This document shows, in pieces, positions 41,641-53,600 of a DNA stretch of 64,000 bases. The position numbers and the translations under genes were made by a program. The stretch is from Dipteris shenzhenensis. Its lineage: Eukaryota > Polypodiophyta > Polypodiopsida > Gleicheniales. The stretch is from assembly GCA_047967505.1 (NCBI GenBank), contig CM106538.1, one strand, 5' to 3'. How positions within the stretch are numbered: the stretch's first letter is position 1; each line of letters opens with the position of its first letter. A model generated the notes under the pieces. It was not told the origin of the DNA. It saw only the letters and a program-made list of their open reading frames with translations, and ran no database searches.

Positions 41641-44600
41641 ACATCTACTTGCACGATGCTTGGATAGAGCTATACAAAGAGATTTGTAGTAGATATAAAT
41701 TTTGGTCAAAACTTTGTTTGAAGATTCAATGACATATTATGTCAAGGAACTTGAAGAAAGAAAGCTTTGTTATTTGCAAGATGCACATATACCTTAACCT
41801 CATCTAGCAAGCTTTAAACAACATGTAGTATGATTGTAGTCCAATATACCTACGTGCAAGACAAAGATATGGATATTGATTTATAAGTCTATTCCACTAT
41901 AGGCATTGATAGATCACTTCATTAAGTCCACCAATCTAAAGTATGGAATTCGATAAGAGAAGCAAGTGAATTCCTAATTTACCCAAGGAGATAATGTCTT
42001 AGTATTATATATCATAATAAAACACTTATTTCAAGCATAATATAAAATAGCACACATAGGTATAGCTAGTAAATAATTATCTAGTGCATCTCACATATAT
42101 CCATTCACATGTTTCTAAGCTCGATATACCCCTACCTCCATCTTTATACCTCAAACTCCACAAGCTCATTAAGAAAGTCCAACATGTATATCACTGCAAT
42201 ATTTCAAACAATGAAGAGAACAAAATTGTATCTCTAGCATGCTAAACTATTGCATTGGAGTGGCTTGAAGAACATAATCCCATGCAATAAAAATGACAAA
42301 ATAAAACTTGATTTGATCACAAATTGTAGCTCATCTCAATTAAAATCAACCCAAGGATTCAAGTTTCTTATTCATAGTTTAAATGTTTGACAAATTTAAG
42401 CATGATCATGAAACATTCTTTGGGTCTAGCTATTGTGTTAGTAAAATGTTTGACAATTTAAGCATGATGTGGGAACATTGTTAGGGTCTTGTATTGTGGT
42501 CATAAATCTTTAAAATTATAGTAGAGATTTCGCCTCGGTCTTTTAGCAGAACAAGGAGTCAAGGTGGGGAGAAAGAGGCAAAAGCTTGGGGGAAGAGAGC
42601 ACAACACAATAAACTAACTATATACTACTTTTGTTTTGTAAGAAGAAATAATAGAAATCCCTAATAGGATTAGGATTTCATGGCCGTTTAGTTCCTTTGT
42701 AGAGTGGGGACAAATCGAGCATCACTAGGGCATCTAGGAGTGCATGGAAATTATAGGGTATCTCTTGCTCATGTCTTTCATGTTTAAAATATAGAAATTT
42801 GGGGAGGTTGTGATGCCATTTATTGAGACCAAAATATGATTGATCAGCCTAAGCAATTTTGTCATGTCTATTACTTTGACTTTTGTGGCAGGTTATGTGA
42901 TATGTAGCTCCACCATCCACACATTCACCCTTGATCGAATTATCAACTATGACATCCATCATATGCAAGTACCTATCTATATCTTTTTTCATAGAAGAAG
43001 TTTCATGTACCTTCCTCTTCTTGAATATATGGTGGAGAGGCCTTGTTTAAGTCACTTCTAGTAAAGCTATGCTAGGGGATGAGTGGGCTACGTCCCCCAC
43101 AATAGAGTAGTGCTTTTGACCTAGCCCCATTAGGAAGTCTAAGAGCTCCAATTCTCTTCATATTGGGGCTTAGGAGTTCTTCTCTATCTTTGCCAAAATT
43201 TTAGTCATGTACCTATCAACCAACTTTGGAATACTAGTACGGTCTTCATTTTTGCCAAATCACTTCAATCAGTAGTGGCTAGCTTTGCTTGGTCTCCTCC
43301 ACCTAGTCTCATGCAAAACTTTAATGGGCCCCTCTAGGAAAGGAAGAAGCACTACCAACCATTTAACATCTACTCAAATCCATACAATACTAGAGAATCG
43401 TTCCATTCTTCCATCAAGAACTAAGTTTTTGTCATTTTTTGGAAAAAATCTAAAAGATTATGCAAGGAAAAGGAGAAGATCAAGAATACTTTAATTATGG
43501 TTCTAAGCTTGGCAATGTGACAAACTTTTATCAAAGCAAGTAGCAACGCAAGAACTCGGTCCAATAGATGCCATGAGGTTTCAAGTCTCATAGGGAAATG
43601 TTAATGAGAGATCCCAAGAGAGAGGGAGATGTTAATCGTTGTTGTGTAGTGAAACCTTATAGAAAATATATATATTGCATAAAACCCAATTAAGCTACCA
43701 AATCATAGTCAACAAGCAAGTAATTTAGCTCCCTACTATTCTTAGGAAAACGATCAAGACAAAAGTCCATGGGTATTTTGGAGTCCTTTGAGGTACAACC
43801 TAATGGAGCAATAACTGCAAGAGTGAAATTGTAATGAGGATTATTTGTAAATGGATGCATTAATTTGCAATTGACCATGTCCTAAGAGTGATGATGTAAG
43901 TGACCATTAATTTGCAAGTGACCATGTCCTAATAGTGATGATGTATTGAGTGAAAAGAATAGAAAAAGAGGAGATGTGCAAAGGGCAAACACAAGAGGAA
44001 GAAAAGCATGGAAAAGTCTCGAAGAAGAGAGAAGAAGAGAAAAGTATGCAAAAGGCATTGGAATAAAACAAAATTAGTGAAGGGTGTGAGCTAGAAAAAT
44101 TAGTGGGCTAAGATGGAAACGGTAACCTATATTTACTTCAAAAGTAGAGGGTTTGTGTTCTATGTAAGAGCACACGGCATATCGTGCTCTTCTATGTAGA
44201 TTTATGATTCTTTTGTAGTAGCTTGCATAACGAAGCTATGACCTAGGCTAGTTCACGAAAGAGAGATATTGAAGGAGATTGCTTGCCATCCCATTTGTAA
44301 TTCATATCGTGTCTAAAGAAGTGTAGAGGTTAGAGAATATAAAGAGGGCTATGTATTATATTCATATATCAAGATATGAGGCAATAGCCCTTGAGCTGTT
44401 GTGACACTTAGAGAAGATTTGAATTAAAGAGCTTAAGTTCACATAGGAAACCATGATCAGTGGAAATGACAAGAAGGATCTCCTAGTTTAAGTCTTCAAG
44501 GCCCTTAAAGAGGCCTAAGAAATCTTAATCCATGGCCTTAGCGGTCAAGCTCAACCATTAATTAGTTACGGCATGTGACACGATGACCTGTGCATACTAA

Positions 44601-44811
44601 GAATAGTCAAAATAGAGAGGATTTTTAAAAAAAGAGATGTTTTTCTATTTTTCTAAAATAGAGAACTGTGTTGAGGCCGAGGCTAAGCCATGCTAATGTC
44701 ATTATCATTGGTTGCAACATAATTATTACAAGACAAAGTCTAAAATTCACATAGTTGTATATTAGAGTCTACAAACTATTGGGTATTTTGTAGCCTAATG
44801 TGTGGTACTAG
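41641..44811. other. Anonymous AT-rich DNA
   Basis: No gene recognised. Small repeats: a purine-rich stretch near 43930-44070, and a duplicated segment GTGACCATTAATTTGC/CAATTGACCATGTCCTAA around 43868-43935. Open frames are all under 75 codons and featureless. Confidence 0.5.
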
Positions 44812-45148
44812 GTGTTAGAGTGTGCGTGTCAGTGTGAAAGGGTTTGGGTTTGTCATTTGTGAGTTTAAAAGATTATTTGACCTTTGAGAGTAAATAGATT
44901 CGATTCTATGTGACATCATTAATGGTGTGCGTGAGAGAAGATAAGGCACTTCCCTCTACTTATGAAATGAGGTTGAATGTACTTACTTGTGATCACTTCA
45001 ATCAGCCACATCAAGCATTTACCTCAACTCTGACTCCCACTCCTACTCTTCTTCTCTCTCTAGTGCATTGGTACTCTATTCCCATATACAGATGAACCTT
45101 CTAAATCCCTAAGCTAGATCTTGATTATGCACTAGCATTTCTCACAAA
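44812..45148 (+). repeat. Possible LTR of a decayed LTR retrotransposon
   Basis: Ends in CTCACAAA directly before a primer-site-like sequence. The left edge TGTTAGAGTGTG at 44812 is only a guess. No partner LTR or gag/pol follows, since a LINE remnant begins about 250 bp later. Confidence 0.3.
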
Positions 45149-45160
45149 TTGTATCAGAGC
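45149..45160 (+). other. Primer-binding-site remnant
   Basis: TTGTATCAGAGC differs by one base from the canonical initiator-Met-tRNA site TGGTATCAGAGC and follows a plausible LTR end. Confidence 0.45.
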
Positions 45161-45399
45161 ACTTGTTTCTAGATAGATCAACATCATGGGCTTGGCTAAG
45201 CCCTCTCCTACATTGCCGTCACCATCATGATGTTTTTGCTTGTATTTTCATCACTAACTATCATGATGCTAGGGAAGTGCCTCCTTCCGATTCTTGTCCT
45301 GAATAGCAAGCATACCCACTATTGAACTTAGTTGAGTTTTGAAGACATAAGAAATCTTTTAAAAATTAGTGACCTATTCACGATCCTTGTCAAGCACTC

Positions 45400-47420
45400 T
45401 ATCGATTCTCTCTTTCCATTTTCCTTTTCACTGCCTGGAAAAAAAACTTGATTGGGCAGTCTCCTAATTCCAGACATAGCTATCGACTTCTCTGTCTTGC
45501 TCTCTCAACAACTTCCATTTCCCTTTTCTCTATAGTAACTTCCACTTCTGTAAGCAGGGTGGCACAAACTTTATCCCTTGGCATCTCCTCAATAGCCAAT
45601 CTCAAAGCATCACGCATAAAGAAAATATCTTTAAATCTACCTGCCTGCAGTTTCATCTGTCTCATCCAATTACGAGCTGCCATGACAATTGCCTTGATTG
45701 ATCCGTCTCAAGCAGATATCCTTATAAAGTACTTTGGTTTGCAACCAAGTCCTTCTAATCATAACATCCAAAGAGCAATACCAAATCTGAAAGGCAAGCT
45801 TGTGTGGCATATTCACCTTTCATCGGAACACAAAACTACCACCCCTCCTCTGAAAGGTAAATCATGTCGATTCTCCCAGCCCTTTACTCATTGCCCTTTC
45901 GTCTGTTGGACCATGAGAAACCCCTAAAACCAGCAGGACTGATTTCCTTACAGTCGACCAGTCCAAACTTCAAACACGGTTAAGACCAGGCCTTACTATC
46001 AAACTTGGACACCGAACATCTAGCATGAGACCTATCCTCCGCTCGATCAATAAAATTCCAATCCCCCCAACACTCAAGACAACAAGGACTGCCATCACAC
46101 CAAAATCTCCTTGGAAATTTTGGAGGCATAAACACAAAGAACATTAAACACAAAGCCTTCCACAGAGGTAGAGGCTGCTAGAAACCAACTCTCAGTATCC
46201 CTAAACAACTCATGAGGCTTCCAGGCTTTCTTTACCAGTACCACAACCCCTCCTTTTAACAAATACCTCAAAACCTAGCTTCCTGAAAAGAAACCAAAAC
46301 CGATCAAACTCTCCACATTTGACTTCTTGAAGCAAAATAACCTCTGACTTCAACTCTCTCAAAACGGCAATACAGCCCCGTTGCTTTAAAAGCCCACAAT
46401 GCCCTCTTAGATTCTAAGAGGTCATGACTATTGACCTACCCCTCTCTCTTGGACAACCCTATTGGGTTTCTTGATTTGCCAGGGCTCTGTAAGCATTGTG
46501 CAAAAATGGAACCTGTTCTCTTTACCTTGACCAGAGCTTCTAACCATGTCTTTGATGCGCTTAGACATGGTGCGAATCTGCTATGGATACATACGTGGCC
46601 CTAGCGGTGCCCTTTCATTCCTCATTTCTTTCGAAGGTCGCTTTTGATGATAAGCTTTAGGAAACTCCTCATCAAGATCTCCTTGAACCGATGGGGCCTC
46701 CTCTTCTTGCATTGGAACAGTTTGAGAAAGTCCTATCATAGCCCTTTCCTGAGTCTTCTCAGCTTCTTTGGAACAGAATGTTTCCTTGGGCTTATCCGCA
46801 TTGCCCAACCTTTCTTTCTGATCTGGTTCATGCAGCACTCTTCCCTTCTTGCCAACTTTCTTCCAATCACCATCCTGCGAGCCGTCTTCCCCCAACCGTC
46901 CCTTCTACACCGTGGCCCTTTCTAAGTGAGACTCTGACCTATTGGCAACTTGATCATGCTTAACCACCTTACGCGTATCGACTTTAGTATCTTTGTTCTC
47001 CTTACTTTGATCCACAGGGACCGGTATCTTCTGAGCATCCTCATTGCTCACCTTGATCCCCATTCTTCGCTCTGCTCTTTGCAACCCTTCTTGGACAATT
47101 TCTAACAAAGTGCGTAGTTGAATGGCACAAGTAGCAAGAGTTAGGGAAATGCCCAAACTGCACTTGTTGAGCAAACACCACACCATCAGGAAGCTCAATG
47201 TTGATATAATTGGGTGTATTTTCAGGCTATGATCCCAAAGGATCCAAGCCTTTCGTAGTATACAGAAGAGGCACTAGAAATGTGGGGGACCAGTAACACC
47301 CTTTCCAAAGAGGCAGCAAGATACTCGACCGAACTACCTAGAAGCTCAAGAAGCCCTGGGAACTCAACCCATACCGAGCACTCATGGAACAAAATAGGGC
47401 CCCCCAGCGACAAAAAACAC
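45400..47420 (-). pseudogene. Second LINE remnant (ORF1 and 5' part of ORF2)
   Basis: On the minus strand from 47413: FHECSVWVEFPGLLELLG and SVEYLAASLERVLLVP (DUF4283-like), then a zinc knuckle CYLCHSTTHFVRNC at about 47136-47092 in another frame, a Lys/Glu-rich linker (46895-46581), fragments of the ORF2 endonuclease (about 46440-45930) and the linker RNWMRQMKLQAGRFKDIFF with RARQRSR (45683-45480), then LGDCPIKFFFQAVKRKMERE. RT is absent. It is distinct in sequence from the LINE at 25.5-40.8 kb. Heavily frame-shifted. Confidence 0.7.
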
Positions 47421-47559
47421 CCTATTAATTAATTACTTGAGCGAAAGCAGTGGGTGGAAATCCAGATTAGCCTAAGCTTGTGAAGTATAAAATCCAAATG
47501 TTACGATTAATCTAAGCATTGCGAGTACAATCTGCAGAAGTCTCTAGAAGATGCTGGAG

Positions 47560-47825
47560 GCAAAAGAATCCATAAGCTCTCCCCCTCTATAAATCGCTCG
47601 CTCTCTTTCCCACTCTTCGCTCACCTCTCTCTCTCTCTCTAAGGAGGAAGAGAATGGGGAGGAAGGGGGAGAGAGGAGGGGTTGAGCGGAAGGCAAGGGG
47701 AAAGGAGAGGAGTGGGAGGAGAGAGGGAGGAGGAGGAGGGAGAGGCTAGAAGGGGAGGGAGTGGAGGGAAGGAGAGGGTGAGAGGCAAGGGAGGGAGCAG
47801 CAAAGCGTAGAGGGAGAGGTGATAG
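47560..47825 (+). repeat. Purine-rich tract (GGGAGGA type)
   Basis: About 200 bp of almost pure A/G on the plus strand, with a short CT run at 47624-47640 before it. Frames on the minus strand encode Ser/Pro/Leu runs and are composition artefacts. Confidence 0.7.
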
Positions 47826-48257
47826 GTTTTTATTTACTAATTTATGGAAATTGTTCTTGTATGTGTTTCCCAGATTGAAATTGGAAATTTTACGAATTTG
47901 AGTTGATAAAACAGGCATGTTTTTTAATGGATTACATTATAAAGTCAAGGTTTTTAAAGTATGCATGGCTAGATATATAAAAACCTTGAGCTTACAGTTT
48001 AAGAGAAGCTCATCTCCCTTATAGCGTATAAGGCCTTGCAGCCATGTTTGGCCAAGCCACCTCTAAACCAGATCTTCTCTTAAGTCTGCGCATTTCATGT
48101 TGTGTTCAACTCGTTCATGCGCACTTAAGTCATGTGTTCAACTTGTTCATTTTCTGCAGATTTCATGATTCGTTCAATTCTTAGGTCTGCACCTCACCTC
48201 GATTACGATCACTATTGAAGATTTAGACGCTGGAACAAAACCATTCTCGGGTCTTCT

Positions 48258-48626
48258 TCAGGCTCCCTTGCCTTCCCTACCTCGCTTCGCTGCACCCTTC
48301 TCCTCCGTCTTGGCCTTCTTGGGGCTCGGCTTTTCATCCTCTTCATCTTCGACCTTCTCTGCTTTCGCAGCCTCCGCTGGCGGAGCTTCTTCCTCTATGA
48401 CCACTTCCTTCGCTTCCTCAGTAACTTCTTCATTGGCAGCATGCTTGGAGGTTAGTTGATACGACCTTACTTATTACGTTGAAGGTTGAACAGGAGCCGT
48501 AGGCTCCAAAGGGACCTCTTGCCTAGCTATTGACGTTGAAACAGGGAAACGCCTTAGCGTTCCTCCAATTCCCAAGCCCAAGTGATATTTTTCAGCCAAA
48601 GTTTCTGGAAGGGCCTCTATGGCCAT
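48258..48626 (-). pseudogene. Unassigned coding region in two frames
   Basis: On the minus strand an open frame of 50 codons starts at Met 48626 (MAIEALPETLAEKYHLG) and stops at 48474. From about 48462 a second frame runs to a stop at 48258 with a highly charged, low-complexity composition (EEAPPAEAAKAEKVEDEEDE, then KPSPKKAKTEEKGAAKRGRE). The two are 30 bp apart in different frames; a 30-nt intron is unlikely, so a frameshifted single exon is the simpler view. The acidic-then-basic tail resembles chromatin-associated or ribosome-associated proteins, but I do not recognise the family. The GC content and codon use are gene-like compared with the flanks. Confidence 0.35.
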
Positions 48627-48639
48627 CTCGTGGTAGCTG

Positions 48640-49390
48640 GAGGTCGGGCTGGATTGCTTATGTATTTGACTAACGAGGACCGAGCCTGCCAGTGAATTTT
48701 GCTATGCTAAAACGCTGTATCGGTCGCTCCTTGTCCTTGCTACGGCTGGGCAATAGTGTTTTATATTATTGATACGCTTTTGGCTTTTCGTATTTGCTTC
48801 ATGGCCGATCGACGACGATGATTAGTTTTGTTGATTGTCGCTCGTTAGTGCTTATTCTAGCAGCACAAAAGGCTTCATGTTGTATCCTTTTTGGTCTCCA
48901 AAATGTTTATGAAGCTGTCTAGTAATGAGCTGGTAGTAAAAATGACGTTTTTCATTGTCTTTCTAAGATTAAGCTGTCTTATTTACTCTGTTGTCTTTGT
49001 TTTAGCAGCAATGTCCACTCGGGTCTAGTCTATGGTGCTCGTGGAGCATCATTTGAAGATTTGCTTGAACGCCACGTAAGATTTTTTCCCTTCAGATTCT
49101 TACGATGTAGTTTTCATAGGTTTGGACTCTTGTTCTCCTACCGGTCTCGGATCATATCTTTACTTTTGAGTGTAGTTGGAGTGCTACATCAGGGTTTTTT
49201 TTTTACCACAAGTTGCTACGCATCTGCAGTCTTTCTGTTCTTTCATAGCATGTTGTCTTTTGTTTTTCTGTTCTTACATAGTATTTTCCATTCTTCTTAA
49301 TGTAGCATATTAAAACATAATATATAATGGGCTTTCTTACCAGTTTGTGTGAGGAATATCTCTAAGCTTTTGTTGTTTTTAACATAAACA
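48640..49390. other. Anonymous DNA
   Basis: T-rich, no recognisable coding sequence. Short Phe/Leu-rich frames only. Confidence 0.4.
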
Positions 49391-50170
49391 GATTTCTAGG
49401 TCTGAGCATGAGTCAAAGGCAAACAAATATTTTTGCTTTTCTTGGATCGACAAGAGTGATATCTCCAGTGAAAAGAAAGAGAGCAAGAAAATCCTTGTCA
49501 GATGTAGACTCAAGTCACAGTGACTCAGGTGTAGAAGAGATACGAAGCCCGAATTAAGAAGATGTCCATTAGATGCCATGCCTCTTCAAAACAACACAAG
49601 TGGGCATTTCTGAAATTTTTTGCAATTCTGGATATATTGCACTTGTGTGGAAGTGTTTTAGTTCCTAGAGATTTATAACAGAATGAGAAAGCTGCAACTA
49701 TGTTTGCTACTTACATCAGTGAGTCCATTTTAAATACTACAATAGAGAGGCGGAATAAATCACCATTTTTCGGTCTCTTAGTTGATGCGTCTACAAATAT
49801 CTCGGTTGTGGAGCATTTGATTGTGTATGCTACTTATATGTATGATCATGAGCCTCGGGTTTCTTTCTTGGGATTAGTTGAAGTGCATGACACGATAGCT
49901 AGGGGTTTGGAAACTACAATAATAAAGTTCTTTAAAGAATGAGAGGAAAATGGTCAGCTTTGGATCTGATGGTGCATGAGTGATGATTGGTTCTACAAAT
50001 GGATTGGCTGCATTGTTAAAGAAGAGGAGTCCTTTCTTGACATCGATTCATTGTGTTGCACACAGAACTTATGTGTGTCCGACACTTTCAAACATAATGC
50101 TGATGCACAACATGTGGATTTTGTGTTGAATGAGATTGCAGGAATGTTTAAGAAAAGCAAGAATAGAATA
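49391..50170 (+). pseudogene. hAT-like transposase remnant (DUF4371 / ZNF862-type)
   Basis: Start region near 49407 contains MSQRQTNIFAFLGS, then stops. The frame 49700-49942 has ESILNTTIERRNKSPFFGLL, VDASTNISVVEHLIVYATY and VSFLGLVEVHDTIA, the DUF4371 core in which an Asp-Glu/Ala-Ser-Thr-Asp-Ile-like motif follows FFGLLVDAST. After a frame shift near 49950, MVSFGSDGA and VMIGSTNGLAALL with IHCVAH continue, ending near 50170. These are hallmarks of the hAT-derived zinc-finger transposase family. Multiple shifts and stops; dead. It ends only about 470 bp before the permease start codon. Confidence 0.78.
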
Positions 50171-50640
50171 TGCCTCTAGATGCCAGAAGAACCCCGCATG
50201 CAGCCTCTGGGAAAGCCTCTCTGTCTAAGACACAGATTCGCTCGACGCCTTATTCCTTTCACGCCCATACAACCTCTCTTTCCTACGCAGCCGCCCCACC
50301 CTCGTCACTTCCACACCTTCCTCGCTCATTCAGTCTTCCTCAAAAACTGCAACACTCAACCCATCACGGGCTCCCTCCATCTCTCCCAGAAAAAGCTTGC
50401 ATGCACCACTCGCTCCCCCTCTCCAGTCACGAAATTACAATATACTCACGTTACTCAAAGTTTCCAAGGTCAATGGGTCCTTGGATCTGCTAATCGATTC
50501 CTTCACAAACTGTTCACAGCTCTTCACCAACCAACCCATTTCAGCTTCCTTCCTTTGCTGCACACCTTGAATCCTCTGCTGTCGATTACCTCTCAAATTG
50601 CAATCTGGGCGATTTTCCTATCTTTGATCCTTTGCCCAAT
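50171..50640 (+). promoter_or_regulatory. Promoter/5' leader region of the permease
   Basis: C/T-rich, consistent with a plant 5' leader, between the hAT remnant and the ATG at 50641. Overlapping Pro/Ser/His-rich frames (to 158 codons) run through it but have no family resemblance and end inside exon 1. No clear TATA box was found. Confidence 0.4.
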
Positions 50641-53600
50641 ATGGCGATCAAAGTAGACCAGTTGCTCGACTCTGGCCAGCAGCGCCTCAAAGAGCTGGGC
50701 TACAAGCAAGACCTCAAACGCGACCTCTCGTAGGCTTTCTACTCTTGTAACAATCAAGCTAATTGCGTCAAAGTTTAAGCTTTTGTTACGTGTGCAGGAT
50801 TTCATGTGCAATAAGCCCATGCCTACGCCGGTTCTGACTGTTTTCGCTAACAGGATGTTGTCCAATTTTGCCTTCTCCTTCTCCATTATTTCCATTCTTA
50901 CGGGGGTAACGACTTTGTACAATACTGGACTTTCTTACGGAGGTCCAATTTCCATGACGTATGGGTGGCTTATCGCTGGTGCTTTTACCATGTTTGTCGC
51001 GCTGTCTATGGCCGAGATATGCTCTGCCTATCCCACATCCGGAGGCCTCTATTTCTGGAGCTACAGACTTGCTGGAAAAGAATGGGGCCCCTTTGCATCT
51101 TGGATTACTGGCTGGTATGAATCCTTTAATTTTCAATACTAAAAATGTTGTATCTTACCTTCTATGCATGCTAATAACAGAGTTAGCTTCAAACTGATGA
51201 AGACCTTGCTATTGTAATTGAAAGGAAAGATTCAAGGGATGGTGTCAAACTGCCATTAAACTGCAACCTGTTTAACAAATCCAACAAAAGAACGTCAATG
51301 CTTTATCGCTGCCTTTAGCTCAACATTGAAAAGCATTAGAGAGAATTGTGTGGTAGAGTGCGTGTGAGTGAGAGGATCTGTGGAAAGGCCCTCTGCTTGG
51401 GGAAACAGTGGAAAGTTGTGCAGCCTTACAATAGAAGAAAGTTGTCTACTATGCAGGTCGAGCACACTTTTACATGATGAGGTCTGGGGCCTCACCCTTG
51501 TTCTGAGTCAAGTCAGGCTAGAAGAGTTTACCAGCAATCAACTCAAATTATGTGGTCGTTGGCATTCATTCTTACTGCCTCCTACTTTTGGGGAAGCTAT
51601 GCTTTTCATCAGGCTTCCATAGGCTGTAGGCTGTTGTTTCGAAAGACACCAGAAAGGGATAAATATTAGCGTGTAGGGGGGGGTAAGCAGCATGTTCAAG
51701 TGATTAAATTTCCAGCAAGCACTAAGAAATTTGTTTAGGAGCTCCAGAGTGGCTTTTCGAATGCTGGAAAGCAATTCACATAACACAGTCAAAACATAGT
51801 CTATCAGGTCAACGGATGAGGACTAGTAAACAAGCAGTAGAGAATGGAAAGCCCACTGAGGTGTATGTTGTCATGACGAATCTAGCCTCTTGTGAACTTG
51901 TTCAGAAAATATAAATGTAACTGAAATTGCACTACAGATCACAACAATCTAGTACCAGCATAGATGCAGAGAAGTTGATTGAAGAAAAAGGACCGAAAGA
52001 GCTGATTTTAAACTCACCTTAAACATGACCAGAATCTAGAAATGGTCAGCTTAATATGTCAGTTGTGCTAGAGCAGCAGGAAGATGCATGAAAACTGATG
52101 TCAACAAATTATCATCTCTTAAGCTATAAGATCTACTTGGCAGACCTTCGAAGCTACAAAGGTCTTGTTGCAGGAGCAGCAAGGCAGAACGTGAGGGACA
52201 GTCCCCCTGTCGTCTTGCTCACACTCTGATAGCCTCAAGATGAACCAGCCTTCCCTGCAGACTTCACTTTCTTGCTCAAAGGAGCTCGTCATGCTGAAAT
52301 GTGGGGATTTTAAGGAGAGGTGCATATGAAAGGAATAAAGCCCTCTTATTAATGGAGCACATCGTTCACAACTGGATGCCTCATCAAGTACACAAATTTA
52401 AAGATGCTTAAGCTGCCTGCTGCGAGACCAAGCACCGAAATCAGATCCAAGCTTGCTTTGAAAACTTGGATGCACTCAAGGAGCAACAGGCGCAACAGCA
52501 AGGGCTAACACCAAACTAGAAAAACGAAAAACAAATGCAGTTTGGTAAAGGACGGAACTCGATGAGGTGACCAAGAAGCAAGAGAGTTGTGCTGAATAAG
52601 TTTTCGTTTTGATACCAAGCTGTGGATACTTGAGGCCAAGAGGACCCTGCTGGGACCAAACCTCTGCATGAAGCAAACTCGAGGTCTCGACCATAGCCTT
52701 GTCACCCATTTGTTCCACGTACGCAATTATTCCCCTCAGCTCCGCCAGAGGCAGCCGTATTCCTGAATATCCACTAGGTTTTGGACCGTGAGGACATGGA
52801 TCCAGGTAGGCCTGGGGGTTGTAAACCCCGGGTGAGTCACTCGGGTAACTTAGACCAGCTTGGGTAACTTAGGGCACGTGAACCCCTCAAAAGATTCTGT
52901 CCTGATTGGTGTCAGTAAGAATATTCTGGTTTTTGTAAATTGTAATGATGGACAACTCATGCCCGAGGTGATTAACAGCCAATCGAAAATTAGGTATCTG
53001 GCCTAAATAAAGTTTCTTTTGAATAGGGCGAAATGGATCTTGAAGTATTATTAGGCGAGGATAAAAGGTTAGAAATACCTCTATACAGGGATGGATCTTA
53101 TGCTGGACCTTGGTCTTGAGTTTTGGACGAGTTTTTATAATTGGTAATGATTTTTCATTGTAAGCTTTGGTCATTACGGAACGATTCTTTTTTGATCAAG
53201 GTAGAAATGGTTCAAGATAAGGTTACACACCATGTGACATTTATCTACACCGCCCAGTAGTATTCGGGCCTCGATTCCTTGGTTTTCTTCAGTATTGTCT
53301 ATGTGCTGAAAGTAGCTTGATATTAGGAGAGTGCAGATGCTTTGTGTGAAGCGACACAATTTACCAGGACTAGCTGTAGGAAGTCTTTACCAGGACTCCT
53401 AGTAGAAACTCCCTCAGTTGAGAGCATTGCTTCACTCTGTAAAAAAGTGTACCTCGAGTTCATTTTGTGCCTTAATTCTCACCACGCTCTTGAATTCTGA
53501 TTACTGTCTTGATAGAATCAAGTGGGCTTGTTTGGTAAGCTTGCCGATCGCCACATAAATGCGATCCCATCCCAGGTAAGTAGAAGGGAGCCCAGTAATA

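Noticed and set aside
43690-43878. Minus-strand frame suspected to be retroviral-type pol
   Set aside because: No catalytic or zinc motif; resemblance too weak to support.
50170-50656. 158- and 107-codon frames before the permease
   Set aside because: Low-complexity Pro/His/Ser translation of a C/T-rich leader; it overlaps the true exon 1 in another frame.
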